From NCBI RefSeq assembly GCF_030053135.1, contig NZ_CP125652.1, positions 1,488,001-1,552,000 of the forward strand: DNA of 64,000 bases. Direction: 5' to 3'. Position numbers and translations under genes: made by a program. This document shows, one piece after another, positions 8,412 through 17,068 of the stretch; position 1 is the stretch's first letter, and the number at the start of each line of letters is the position of its first letter. Source of the DNA: Rhizobium sp. BT04. Its GTDB lineage: Bacteria > Pseudomonadota > Alphaproteobacteria > Rhizobiales > Rhizobiaceae. The notes beneath the pieces were generated by a model, which was given only the letters and a program-made list of their open reading frames with translations, was not told the origin of the DNA and did not search any database.

Positions 8412-9173
8412 TCAGGAATAACGCGGCAGCGCCGACAGCAGCCGGTGCAGCGTGTCGATCGTCGAGAAATCGGCGATTCCGTCAACCCGTTCGGGCCGGA
8501 AATGGCGCTGGAAAGCTTCCACGTCACCCGCCGTCTTTTCGGAAAATTGGCCTGTGATCTCAGTGCCATAACCATAGAGCGACAGCATCGACTGTAGGGC
8601 TTCGACAGGTTGGCCGGCATCGCCACGCTGGAAGAAGCGCCCGCCGGTGATCCTTGCCGGCTCGACCCAGTGCCCGACGCCCGCCCGGTGGAGCTCGGCC
8701 CACGGGAATTTTTCGCCCGGATCGACCTTACGGATCGGCGCGACATCGGAATGCCCAAGCACCCGTTCCGGCGCGATCGACCAACGTTTGACACAGTCGC
8801 GACACAATTCAATCACCGCGCCGATCTGCTTTTCCGGATAATCGGGAAGCCCGCCCGGATGGCCGGAATTGGCGATCTCGATACCGATCGACAGCGAATT
8901 GATATCCGTTTCGCCGCGCCAGCTGCTCTTTCCGGCGTGCCAGGCACGGCGCGTTTCCGGCACGAGCTGCACCACCTCACCGTTCTCATGCACGAAATAA
9001 TGGCTGGAAACCTGGCTCTCGACGCGACAGAGCCAGTCGAGCGCGCCATCCGCCGTCGGCATACCGGTATAGTGCAGCAGGATCATGTCCGGGCGGCGCC
9101 CATCCGTCCGCTCGCCGTGGTTCGGCGAAGGCTGCACGCGGGCGCTCCTGAAGTCGGCCTCGAAAGAGGTCAT
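8412..9173 (-). CDS. N-acetylmuramoyl-L-alanine amidase (Amidase_2 plus peptidoglycan-binding domain)
   Basis: The 253 residues comprise an N-terminal zinc amidase domain and a C-terminal peptidoglycan-binding repeat. Zinc-site segments are visible: ILLHYTGM (His near residue 34), RRAWHAGKSSWRG (near 80) and VLGHSDVAPIRKVDPG (near 145). The C-terminal part (PVEALQSMLSLYGY, AFQRHFRP) is a PG_binding_1-like unit. The layout resembles AmiD/AmpD amidases that trim or recycle wall fragments. No clear signal peptide is seen, so a cytoplasmic AmpD-like role is as possible as a periplasmic one. It overlaps the upstream gene by ATGA. Confidence 0.87.
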   Translation of the reverse strand: MTSFEADFRSARVQPSPNHGERTDGRRPDMILLHYTGMPTADGALDWLCRVESQVSSHYFVHENGEVVQLVPETRRAWHAGKSSWRGETDINSLSIGIEIANSGHPGGLPDYPEKQIGAVIELCRDCVKRWSIAPERVLGHSDVAPIRKVDPGEKFPWAELHRAGVGHWVEPARITGGRFFQRGDAGQPVEALQSMLSLYGYGTEITGQFSEKTAGDVEAFQRHFRPERVDGIADFSTIDTLHRLLSALPRYS

Positions 9174-9877
9174 GCGGCGCGGCGTTCCTTCTCGATCGCC
9201 GCATAGGCGGCGTTCAACGCCGCCATGCGTTCATTGGCGATCACATGGAATTCCTTCGGCACGCCGCGTGAGATCAGCCGATCGGGATGATGTTCGCTCA
9301 CGAGGCCATGGTAACGGCGGCGGATCGTCGGGAAATCATCCGAAGGCGAGACGCCGAGCACCTTGTAAGGATCGCCGCCGGATGAGACGTGGCGGGCGGC
9401 GATCTGCTCGAAGCGGGTTTCGCTCATCTCGAAGATCTCGCCGATATGGCGCAGGAAATTCAGTTCCTTCTCGTGGATCAACCCGTCGGCCTTGGCGATA
9501 TGGAAGAGGCCATCGAGCACGTCTTCCAGCACCGTGCAATTGGCCGCGCAGGTGACGCAAAGCGCCGAGAGCCGTTCGGCATAGGCTTCGTAGCCGGCCA
9601 CATCCTGGCGTGCCAGATTGTACAGCCTGGCGACGTTCTTCGCTTGATCCTCAGGGAATTCGAAGATTTCGCGGAAGGCTTCGACCTCCTTCTCGCTGAC
9701 GATGCCGTCGGCCTTGGCCATCTTGGCCGACAGTGCGATGATCGCCACAGAGAAAGCCACCTTGCGCCGGGTCTCGGGATCGCCTTCGAAAACCGTTCGG
9801 ATAGCCTCGACCACCGCGGAGAGCGCATTGCCCGCGGTATTGCCAATGGCATTCAACAGTTTTTCCCAGAAGGACAT
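9170..9877 (-). CDS. TerB-like plus C-terminal J-domain protein (DjlA-like co-chaperone)
   Basis: The 235-residue protein has an N-terminal helical TerB/DjlA-type domain (VAFSVAIIALSAKMAKADG and repeated KADG segments at about residues 50 and 145) and a C-terminal J domain with YKVLGVSPSDDF and the diagnostic HPD in EHHPDRL. J domains stimulate DnaK-type ATPases. The ATG at 9877 is preferred to a GTG 12 bp upstream because MSFWEKLL is a typical N-terminus; the ribosome site is weak in either case. The ATGA overlap with the amidase gene suggests joint expression. Confidence 0.85.
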   Translation of the reverse strand: MSFWEKLLNAIGNTAGNALSAVVEAIRTVFEGDPETRRKVAFSVAIIALSAKMAKADGIVSEKEVEAFREIFEFPEDQAKNVARLYNLARQDVAGYEAYAERLSALCVTCAANCTVLEDVLDGLFHIAKADGLIHEKELNFLRHIGEIFEMSETRFEQIAARHVSSGGDPYKVLGVSPSDDFPTIRRRYHGLVSEHHPDRLISRGVPKEFHVIANERMAALNAAYAAIEKERRAA

Positions 9878-10251
9878 CGAAAATCTCACACATACTTGTC
9901 AACTTATAGAGAACAGCTTGACCAAAGAATCGCAGCCTTTGCAAGGCGACTATTGGTCGTAGGGCCGAACACAGTTTTCACGATTTGGTAATTGTCGCAC
10001 CGCAGCAAAGGGTCATCACGCTCGCTTGGACCCGCATGAGAGCAAGACTCGGCGCCGCCGAGATGACCGACATCTGTCCAATAGGTTGGCTCCGGAGCGC
10101 AAGCCGCCGGCAATTTCCACAACAGTTCTCGACAGTCATAACCGGCTTGAAACGATTATATCAGCTCTTCCAGTCACCACGCGGCAGAAAGGCGCGCTTT
10201 TCGTAAATTCTTTACTTTACAGGTCCCTTTCCCTGCCGCATCCATGCGCTC
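9878..10251. other. Intergenic region upstream of pfp
   Basis: With the repeat at 10252-10300 and the pfp leader this gap spans about 510 bp between divergent genes. It should hold the promoters of both sides, but no confident -35/-10 pair, tRNA or small RNA signature was recognised. Short open frames here have no ribosome-binding site. Confidence 0.4.
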
Positions 10252-10300
10252 ATGCATGTCGCCCGGAAGGGTGCAGCGGTTCCGGAATAACGACATGCAT
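10252..10300. repeat. Palindromic intergenic repeat ending in ATGCATGTCG
   Basis: ATGCATGTCG (10252-10261) and its exact reverse complement CGACATGCAT (10291-10300) bracket 29 bp that contain a second pairing, CCGGAA (10263-10268) with TTCCGG (10280-10285). The whole can fold into a long hairpin. I recall the form, a GTGCAGCGG core between ATGCATGTCG ends, as an abundant dispersed palindrome in Rhizobium genomes; the copy number was not checked. Confidence 0.65.
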
Positions 10301-10391
10301 AAAAACAAAGGGCTAAGCGCGTCGCGTGAATCAAATGTGATGCGAAGCGCGTTCGCCGATACCGCCGCACCGAAACGCCATAGGAGGGATC

Positions 10392-11603
10392 ATGGCCAAG
10401 CAGAAAGTCGCAATGCTGACCGCCGGAGGCCTGGCGCCCTGTCTTTCCTCCGCCGTCGGCGGCCTCATCGAACGCTACAGCGACGTGGCACCCGACCTCG
10501 ATATCGTCGCGTACAAGTCCGGCTACCAGGGCGTGCTCACCGGCGACAGCATCGACATCACCCGCGAGATGCGCGAAAAGGCGCCGCTGCTGCATCGTTA
10601 TGGCGGCTCGCCGATCGGCAACAGCCGCGTCAAGCTCACCAATGCTGCCGACTGCGTCAAGCGCGGCCTGGTCAAGGAAGGCGAGAACCCGCTCAGGGTC
10701 GCCGCCGAACGCCTCGCCAATGACGGCATCACCATTCTCCACACGATCGGCGGCGACGACACCAACACCACGGCCGCCGACCTTGCCGCCTACCTCGCTG
10801 CCAACGGTTACAACCTCACCGTCGTCGGGCTGCCGAAGACCGTCGACAACGACGTCGTGCCGATCCGCCAGTCGCTCGGCGCCTGGACGGCCGCCGAAGT
10901 CGGCGCGCATTTCTTCGACAATGTCGGCAACGAACAGACGGCCGCCCCGCGCACCCTGGTCATCCACGAGGTCATGGGCCGCCATTGCGGCTGGCTGACG
11001 GCCGCCACCGCCCGCGCCTATCTCCAGCGCACCAGCCGCAACCAGTATGTCGACGGCCTGATGATGGACGCGCATCTGAAGAGCATCGACGCCGTCTACC
11101 TGCCTGAGATGGCCTTCGACCTCGACGCCGAGGCCGCCCGTCTCAAGGAAAGCATGGACCGCAACGGCCACGCCACGGTCTTCGTCTCGGAAGGCGCCTG
11201 CCTCGACGCCATCGTCGCCGAGCGTGAAGCCGCCGGCGAGACCGTCAAGCGCGACGCCTTCGGCCATGTGAAGATCGACACGATCAATGTCGGCGCCTGG
11301 TTCCAGAAGCAGTTCGCCAGCCTGTTGAACGCCGAGCGTTCCCTCGTGCAGAAATCAGGCTATTTCGCCCGCTCGGCGCCTGCCAACGGCGACGATCTCA
11401 GGCTGATCCAGAGCATGGTCGATCTCGCCGTCGAAAGCGCGCTCAACAAAGTCTCCGGCGTCACCGGCCATGATGAAGCGCAAAACGGTAAATTGCGCAC
11501 TATAGAATTCCCGCGCATCAAGGGCGGCAAGGCTTTTGACCTTTCTACGGGATGGTTTGCCGAAGTCATGGACAATATAGGCCAGAAATACAAAGAAGCG
11601 TGA
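10392..11603 (+). CDS. pfp: Pyrophosphate-dependent 6-phosphofructokinase
   Basis: Interconverts fructose 6-phosphate and fructose 1,6-bisphosphate using pyrophosphate. The 403 residues show the PFK fold: TAGGLAPCLSSA, the phosphoryl-donor loop GGDDTNTTA (an Asp follows GGD where ATP enzymes have Gly, the hallmark of PPi dependence), the catalytic PKTVDND and MGRHCGW. The start follows GGAGGG at a good distance. The reaction is reversible, so the enzyme can serve gluconeogenesis as well as glycolysis. Confidence 0.93.
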   Translation: MAKQKVAMLTAGGLAPCLSSAVGGLIERYSDVAPDLDIVAYKSGYQGVLTGDSIDITREMREKAPLLHRYGGSPIGNSRVKLTNAADCVKRGLVKEGENPLRVAAERLANDGITILHTIGGDDTNTTAADLAAYLAANGYNLTVVGLPKTVDNDVVPIRQSLGAWTAAEVGAHFFDNVGNEQTAAPRTLVIHEVMGRHCGWLTAATARAYLQRTSRNQYVDGLMMDAHLKSIDAVYLPEMAFDLDAEAARLKESMDRNGHATVFVSEGACLDAIVAEREAAGETVKRDAFGHVKIDTINVGAWFQKQFASLLNAERSLVQKSGYFARSAPANGDDLRLIQSMVDLAVESALNKVSGVTGHDEAQNGKLRTIEFPRIKGGKAFDLSTGWFAEVMDNIGQKYKEA

Positions 11604-11660
11604 TTGACGGATGGTTAATATGATGTCTTTGCTTGTTCCTGAGGAATAGGAGGAGACACC

Positions 11661-12296
11661 ATGTCATTTGAAGCCTGGCTCGCTTTTGCGGCCGCATCCG
11701 CCATCATGCTGGCCATACCGGGGCCGACGATACTGCTCGTCGTCTCCTATGCGCTCGGTCATGGACGCAGGACTGCGTTTGCGACTGTCAGCGGCGTGGC
11801 GCTTGGTGACTTCACCGCGATGACGGCGTCTCTCTTCGGACTCGGCGCCGTCCTGGCCGCCTCCGCCACCCTCTTCACCGTCTTGAAGTGGATCGGCGGC
11901 GCCTACCTGATCTGGCTGGGAATCAAGCTCTGGCGGGCTCCTGTGATCGGGGAACCGGTCGCCGACAACGACAATCTGCCGGAGGAAAAGTCGCTCAAGA
12001 TCTTCCTCCACGCCTATGTCGTCACCGCCCTCAATCCCAAGAGCATCATCTTCTTCGTCGCCTTCGTGCCGCAGTTCCTCAATCCGGCCCTGCCCTTCGT
12101 CGGCCAGATGGCGATCATGGAAGCGACCTTCCTCGTGCTGGCGATCCTTAACGCTTCCACCTACGCATTTCTCGCCCATACCGCGCGCGGACTGATTCGC
12201 AAGGCGAGCATCCAGCGCGCCGTAAACCGCACCGGCGGCACCTTGCTGATCGCCGCAGGCGCCGTCACTGCCGGGTATCGCCGTATTGCAGCCTAG
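11661..12296 (+). CDS. LysE/RhtB-family amino-acid exporter
   Basis: A 211-residue inner-membrane protein with about six hydrophobic segments. The family signature is clear: IPGPTILLVVSYALGHGRR at residues 20-38, GDFTAMTASLFGLGA, LKWIGGAYLIWLGIKLWR and FVAFVPQFLNP. These proteins export amino acids such as homoserine, threonine or lysine. A strong ribosome site (AGGAGG) precedes the ATG. It stands alone 57 bp after pfp; the substrate cannot be told. Confidence 0.88.
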   Translation: MSFEAWLAFAAASAIMLAIPGPTILLVVSYALGHGRRTAFATVSGVALGDFTAMTASLFGLGAVLAASATLFTVLKWIGGAYLIWLGIKLWRAPVIGEPVADNDNLPEEKSLKIFLHAYVVTALNPKSIIFFVAFVPQFLNPALPFVGQMAIMEATFLVLAILNASTYAFLAHTARGLIRKASIQRAVNRTGGTLLIAAGAVTAGYRRIAA

Positions 12297-12411
12297 AAAT
12301 ATTCCGTGGTTGCCGGAATGCCACGAATAGGTTAATGGGTCGGGCAGGGCTTAAGGTTTTTAGTAACTTTTATACGCTGCCGGGGCGGCGCGATTTCACG
12401 AAAGTGGCGGA

Positions 12412-13344
12412 ATGGTAGCGATCGGATTGTCCGGCCTGAAACGCAGTCTTGTCGTTTCGACGATACTCTGCGGCGTGATGACGGGATGCACGAGCGTCGA
12501 ATACACGTCCCAGGCCGAGCTGACAGCTGCCCAGACCGTCGTGCCGATGCCGAAACCCGGCGAAGACGCCACACTCGCGGCGATCCCGACAGCCGAAGGC
12601 GCAGCCGTAGGCGGCGCCACCATTCCCCAGGCATCCCCCTCCCTGACCGCAACGGCGATGCCGACCGTAGCAGCCTCTCAGTCTGCCGATCTCGCCATGC
12701 AGGCAGGCATGCAGCCGGCAGCCTATGCGCAAATCCCGCTGACGCCCGAGATGACGGCGATCCAGTCCGTCGTGCCGACGCCGCGTCCGGGAACCCCGGC
12801 ACAACCGACGACCCAGCTTGCCTTTGCCGCGACACCGCAGAACAGCGCGCTTGCAGCACTTGCGGCCGTCGACACCACGCCGCGTGCCAGCATGGACTAC
12901 GGTTTCGACGAATCCGGGCCGATCGATCCGCCGACGGCGCCGCCGATGTTCAGCGACGACGACAAAGACGATGCGCCGACGGTCGAAAAAAGCTTCGTCA
13001 CCAAGCTCATTCAAAAATATTCGAAGGTCTACGAAATTCCCGAGACGCTGCTCCACCGCATCGTCCATCGCGAGAGCCGCTACAATCCGAAGGCCTACAA
13101 CAAGCGCGGCTATTTCGGCCTCATGCAGATCAAATACAATACCGCCAAGTCGATGGGTTATGACGGCGCCCCGGGCGGTCTCTTCGATGCGGAAACCAAC
13201 ATCAAATATGCCGCCAAATATTTGCGTGGCGCCTGGCTCGTCTCCGACAACAAGGAAGACGATGCCGTCCGCCTCTATGCGCGCGGCTATTATTACGACG
13301 CCAAGCGCAAGGGCATGAGCGACATCGCCCAAGGCAATTATTGA
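12412..13344 (+). CDS. Lipoprotein-type lytic transglycosylase with long Pro/Ala linker
   Basis: The 310 residues start with a signal peptide ending in a lipobox (CGVMTGCTS, Cys near residue 25), continue with a low-complexity region rich in Ala, Pro and Thr (about 30-190), and end in an SLT domain. The catalytic Glu is in IVHRESRYNPKAYNKRG, followed by YFGLMQIKYNTAKSMGY and NIKYAAKYLRGAW. It is predicted to be tethered to a membrane with the linker reaching the wall. The ribosome site (GGCGGA) abuts the ATG, so the exact start is less certain than the identity. Confidence 0.85.
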   Translation: MVAIGLSGLKRSLVVSTILCGVMTGCTSVEYTSQAELTAAQTVVPMPKPGEDATLAAIPTAEGAAVGGATIPQASPSLTATAMPTVAASQSADLAMQAGMQPAAYAQIPLTPEMTAIQSVVPTPRPGTPAQPTTQLAFAATPQNSALAALAAVDTTPRASMDYGFDESGPIDPPTAPPMFSDDDKDDAPTVEKSFVTKLIQKYSKVYEIPETLLHRIVHRESRYNPKAYNKRGYFGLMQIKYNTAKSMGYDGAPGGLFDAETNIKYAAKYLRGAWLVSDNKEDDAVRLYARGYYYDAKRKGMSDIAQGNY

Positions 13345-13412
13345 AATCGGCAATTCCTGAATAGAATGACGGCTGAAAGGCGGTCGCAGCCTATGGCTGC
13401 GGCTGGGCTTGG

Positions 13413-14813
13413 CTATTGTGATCCGGCCTGCTGTTGCGGTTCCCCCGGTGGCAAGGCCGCCAGGATCGCCTTCAGAAGCGTCTGCGGCTGATAGCCGAGC
13501 CAGCCCGGCGTCAGCCCGAGCCTGATGACGACCAGATTGGCGGAAGGCACGATCGCCATGCTCTGCCCGTCATGACCCGTCAGCCAGAATGTATCCTCCG
13601 GCAGCCCGAACTTGGCGCTTGAGCCGCCGGGGGAGAGCCAGGCCTGGCCCTGCGTATAGCTCCCATTCGACGCCGCCGTCGGCGTGCGCATGGCGCCGAC
13701 GAAACCTTCCGGCAGCAACCGCTGGCCGTTCCAGACGCCATCCTGCAGCAGGAACTGCCCGAAGCGAGCCCAGTCATGCGCCGTCGCATAGAGATAGGAG
13801 CTTCCGGCAAAGGTGCCGCGCGCATCGAGTTCGAACACGGCGCTGGTCATGCCGAGCGGTGAAAACAGCGCGTCGTGCGGATAGGAAAAGGCCGCCTGCG
13901 GATTGCCGACCCTGTCCATCCAGATGCGCGACAAGAGTACCGCCGTGCCGCTCGAATAGCGGAAACGCTGGCCGGGTGCGGCCTCCATCGGTGCGTTGGC
14001 CGGCAACGATACCATGTCGGGGTCGAGATAGAGCATGCGCGTCACATCGGCGACGTCGCCATAATCCTCGTTGAAGGCAAGGCCGCTCTCCATGCCGAGC
14101 AGATCGGAGACCTTGATCCCGGCACGCGCATCGTTCTTCCACTGCGCCAGCAGATGATCATCGTCGAAGGAGATCTTGCCGTCGAGCATCAGCCGGCCGA
14201 GAATTGCGGCATTCACCGTCTTCGTCATCGACCAGCCGATCAGCGGCGTCCTTGCCGAGAATCCGGGTCCATAGGCCTCGGCGACGATGCGGCCATTGCG
14301 CACCACCACGATCGCCCGCATGGCCGGGCCGGCAAGTCGGGCATCAGCAAGCAGCGCGGCGATCTTCGCATCCGGCTGATCGCCGGCGCCCTCACCTTGC
14401 GGCCACACCGCGTCGTTCGCCTCCACTCTGGCCGGCGCTTCGAAAGGCACCGCATTCGCCGCCGCCTCGAAATTGCCGTCCGGCACGCTGGTGCAGCCGA
14501 AAGCGCTGCGATAGAGCGCATAACTCGGCGCAAACAGCCCCATGAAGCGCGCCGTCACGCGATCGTTGTCGCGGTCGACGCTGACGCGCACCAGCCGCAG
14601 CAGCGGATTTCCGGGCGCCTGGACGTCGTCATGGAGCACATCCCCGGCCTCGCGGCCGGCAATGAAGACGTTGGAGCAGACGATCTTCGCGGCATAGCCG
14701 TCGCCGACCCGCAGCAATTCCGGCGGCTGGACGAAGAGCCAGCCGGCGGCGCCGATGACGACGAGGACGATAAGGAGAGCAAGCGCCTTCAGAATACGCA
14801 GGACAAATCGCAT
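13413..14813 (-). CDS. Beta-lactamase-family serine hydrolase, membrane anchored
   Basis: The 466-residue protein begins with one membrane segment (LKALALLIVLVVIGAAGWLFV) and carries a class C beta-lactamase/esterase domain. The catalytic SxxK is in GWSMTKTVNA near residue 215 and the Tyr motif in FRYSSGTAVL near 300; a late HDGQSM stands where KTG occurs in true beta-lactamases. Such proteins are usually esterases, D-amino-acid peptidases or wall-related hydrolases, so beta-lactam resistance should not be inferred. Start 14813 follows a strong GGAGG. It is convergent with the upstream transglycosylase gene. Confidence 0.85.
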   Translation of the reverse strand: MRFVLRILKALALLIVLVVIGAAGWLFVQPPELLRVGDGYAAKIVCSNVFIAGREAGDVLHDDVQAPGNPLLRLVRVSVDRDNDRVTARFMGLFAPSYALYRSAFGCTSVPDGNFEAAANAVPFEAPARVEANDAVWPQGEGAGDQPDAKIAALLADARLAGPAMRAIVVVRNGRIVAEAYGPGFSARTPLIGWSMTKTVNAAILGRLMLDGKISFDDDHLLAQWKNDARAGIKVSDLLGMESGLAFNEDYGDVADVTRMLYLDPDMVSLPANAPMEAAPGQRFRYSSGTAVLLSRIWMDRVGNPQAAFSYPHDALFSPLGMTSAVFELDARGTFAGSSYLYATAHDWARFGQFLLQDGVWNGQRLLPEGFVGAMRTPTAASNGSYTQGQAWLSPGGSSAKFGLPEDTFWLTGHDGQSMAIVPSANLVVIRLGLTPGWLGYQPQTLLKAILAALPPGEPQQQAGSQ

Positions 14814-14965
14814 GGCATTCCTCCATGCCGGGAGAAAAGCAGGAATCGCACCCGCCGGAAAGGGGCCGGTGCGAAGAAGGCGCACCATGCCGATCACTTC
14901 CTGAAGAAGTGATCGGGATCACCCTTCATGAAAGCCGCAGCCGCGCGAGCGGGCGCCCACAGCCC

Positions 14966-14983
14966 ACGTCATCAAACTGTAGC
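14966..14983 (+). promoter_or_regulatory. Pho-box-like sequence upstream of btaA
   Basis: ACGTCAT, four bases, then CTGTAGC stands about 45 bp before the btaA ATG. The PhoB consensus is two CTGTCAT heptamers with a 4-bp spacer; 9 of 14 positions agree and the spacing is exact. In Sinorhizobium meliloti bta genes are phosphate-regulated, which makes the site plausible. On sequence alone it is a weak match. Confidence 0.45.
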
Positions 14984-15027
14984 AGTGGCGCGCTACACGC
15001 CCTGAACGCTAAAAAGGTGACAGACTC

Positions 15028-16272
15028 ATGTCAGAATTTGCACCGGATGCCGGCTTCCGCAAGAACCGGAAACTCAAGGACGCCCTTCTCCGCCACAAGG
15101 CTTTTTCGAAGGACGGCTTTTCCGAGCGCCTCTTCGGCCTTCTCTTCTCCGGCCTCGTCTATCCGCAGATCTGGGAAGATCCTGATCTCGACATGCAGGC
15201 GATGGAGCTGAAGCCGAACCATCGCATCGTCACCATCGGCTCCGGCGGCTGCAACATGCTCGCCTATCTCTCCAAGGCGCCGGCCTCGATCGACGTCGTC
15301 GATCTCAACCCGCACCATATCGCGCTGAACCGCCTGAAGCTCGCCGCCTTCAAGCATCTCCCCGATCATGCCGATCTCGTCCGTTTCCTGGCGATGCCGA
15401 ACGAGAAGTCGAACAGCCGCGCCTTCGACCGGCACCTCGCCGCCAAGCTCGACGAGACGACCCGCAGCTACTGGAACGGCCGCAAGTTCGGCCGCCGCCG
15501 CGTCACGGTCTTCGACCGTAATATCTATGAAACCGGCCTGCTCGGCCGCTTCATCGGCGCAGCCCATCTTCTTGCCCGCCTGCACGGCGTCAAGCTGCGC
15601 GAAATGACCAAGACCCGCACTATTCGCGAACAGCGCCAGTTCTTCGAAGAGCAGATCGCGCCACTGTTCGAAAAGCCGGTCGTGCGTTGGATCACCGGCC
15701 GCAAGAGCTCACTGTTCGGCCTCGGCATCCCGCCACAGCAATATGACGAGCTTGCAAGCCTCGCCGCCGATCATTCGATCGCGCCGGTGCTGAAGCATCG
15801 CCTGGAAAAGCTCGCCTGTCATTTCCCGATGCGCGACAATTATTTCGCCTGGCAGGCCTTCGGTCGCCGCTACGGCACCGAAGAGGAAGGCCCGCTGCCG
15901 ACCTATCTGAAGTCGGAGCATTACGAATTGATCCGCGCCAATGTCGACCGCGTCAACGTCCACCATGCAAGCTTCACCGAGCTTCTGGCGCGCGAGCCGG
16001 CCGCCTCACGCGACCGCTACATCCTGCTCGACGCGCAGGACTGGATGACGGACGAGCAGCTGAACGACGTCTGGCGGGAAATCACCCGCACGGCGCGCGA
16101 AGGCGCGCGCGTGATCTTCCGCACCGCCGCCGAAAAGAGCATCATCGAGGGGCGCCTCTCTCCTTCGATCCGCGACCAGTGGGATTACTTCGAGGACAAG
16201 TCGCGTGAACTGACGGCGCTCGATCGCTCGGCGATCTATGGCGGCTTCCACATTTACGGGAAAAAGGCGTGA
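15028..16272 (+). CDS. btaA: BtaA, S-adenosylmethionine:diacylglycerol 3-amino-3-carboxypropyl transferase
   Basis: BtaA moves the 3-amino-3-carboxypropyl group of SAM to diacylglycerol, the first step to the phosphorus-free betaine lipid DGTS. The 414 residues match the DUF3419/BtaA family: SGLVYPQIWEDPDLDMQAM near residue 40, the SAM-binding loop TIGSGGCNMLAYL, VDLNPHHIALNRLKLAA and, late, LLDAQDWM. The ATG follows AAGGTGA. The gene is directly followed by btaB with overlapping codons, the arrangement seen in other alphaproteobacteria. Bacteria use DGTS to replace phospholipids when phosphate is scarce. Confidence 0.93.
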   Translation: MSEFAPDAGFRKNRKLKDALLRHKAFSKDGFSERLFGLLFSGLVYPQIWEDPDLDMQAMELKPNHRIVTIGSGGCNMLAYLSKAPASIDVVDLNPHHIALNRLKLAAFKHLPDHADLVRFLAMPNEKSNSRAFDRHLAAKLDETTRSYWNGRKFGRRRVTVFDRNIYETGLLGRFIGAAHLLARLHGVKLREMTKTRTIREQRQFFEEQIAPLFEKPVVRWITGRKSSLFGLGIPPQQYDELASLAADHSIAPVLKHRLEKLACHFPMRDNYFAWQAFGRRYGTEEEGPLPTYLKSEHYELIRANVDRVNVHHASFTELLAREPAASRDRYILLDAQDWMTDEQLNDVWREITRTAREGARVIFRTAAEKSIIEGRLSPSIRDQWDYFEDKSRELTALDRSAIYGGFHIYGKKA

Positions 16273-16943
16273 GCAAGGTCGGCACCGAGACGGCAGGCAA
16301 CAGCGACGAACATGCCAGCCTGATGGATGGCATGTACCGCTACCAGCGCCATATCTACGACCTGACCCGCAAATATTACCTTCTCGGCCGCGACAGCACG
16401 ATCCGTAATCTCGACGTGCCCGAAGACGGTACCCTGCTCGAAGTCGGCTGCGGCACGGGGCGCAACATGGCTTTCGCCCACCGGCATTTCCCGACCGCCA
16501 AGCTGTTCGGCCTCGACATTTCCCAGGAGATGTTGATTTCGGCGCGCAAGACCTTCGCCACCAAGGCGACGATCCCGGACTTCCGCGTCGCCGACGCCAC
16601 GGCGTTCACGCCGCGCGAATTCGGCGTCAGCGGCTTCGACCGCATCCTGATTTCCTACGCCCTGTCGATGATCCCGGACTGGGAGCGGGCCGTCGATGCA
16701 TCGATCGCAGCACTCAATCCCGGCGGTCAGCTGCACATCGTCGATTTCGGCCAGCAGGAAGGCCTGCCTGGCTGGTTCCGGCGCATGCTGCAGTCCTGGC
16801 TTGCGAAATTCCACGTCACCCCGCGCCCCGATCTGCGCGAGGTTCTGGAGGCGCAAGCCCATGAAAACAACGCGAGATTGTTGTTCGATACCGTTGGCGG
16901 CGGTTATACCTGGCGGGCGGCCATTATCAGCAAGCGCTCATAA
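16269..16943 (+). CDS. btaB: BtaB, SAM-dependent N-methyltransferase making DGTS
   Basis: BtaB methylates the amino group of the BtaA product three times, giving diacylglyceryl-N,N,N-trimethylhomoserine. The 224 residues form one class I methyltransferase domain with motif I LLEVGCGTGRNMAFAH near residue 55, motif II FGLDISQEM, DFRVADATAF and LNPGGQLHIVDFG. The GTG start overlaps the btaA stop (GTGA), indicating translational coupling. The substrate is assigned from the neighbour rather than from motifs. Confidence 0.92.
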   Translation: MSKVGTETAGNSDEHASLMDGMYRYQRHIYDLTRKYYLLGRDSTIRNLDVPEDGTLLEVGCGTGRNMAFAHRHFPTAKLFGLDISQEMLISARKTFATKATIPDFRVADATAFTPREFGVSGFDRILISYALSMIPDWERAVDASIAALNPGGQLHIVDFGQQEGLPGWFRRMLQSWLAKFHVTPRPDLREVLEAQAHENNARLLFDTVGGGYTWRAAIISKRS

Positions 16944-17068
16944 TTCGCTTGAAACTAACCGATTTTTTACGTTGATATGGTGAAAAGAGGGTTATCCTCT
17001 GCTGACTCGTCATTTCCGAAGGTCAAGCTGTGGGGCAAAAAGATCATTCGAGTTACGACGGGACGCCC

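Noticed and set aside
13413..14813. Beta-lactam resistance gene
   Set aside because: The SxxK/YxS fold is shared by many esterases and peptidases; the third motif is not KTG and a membrane anchor is present.
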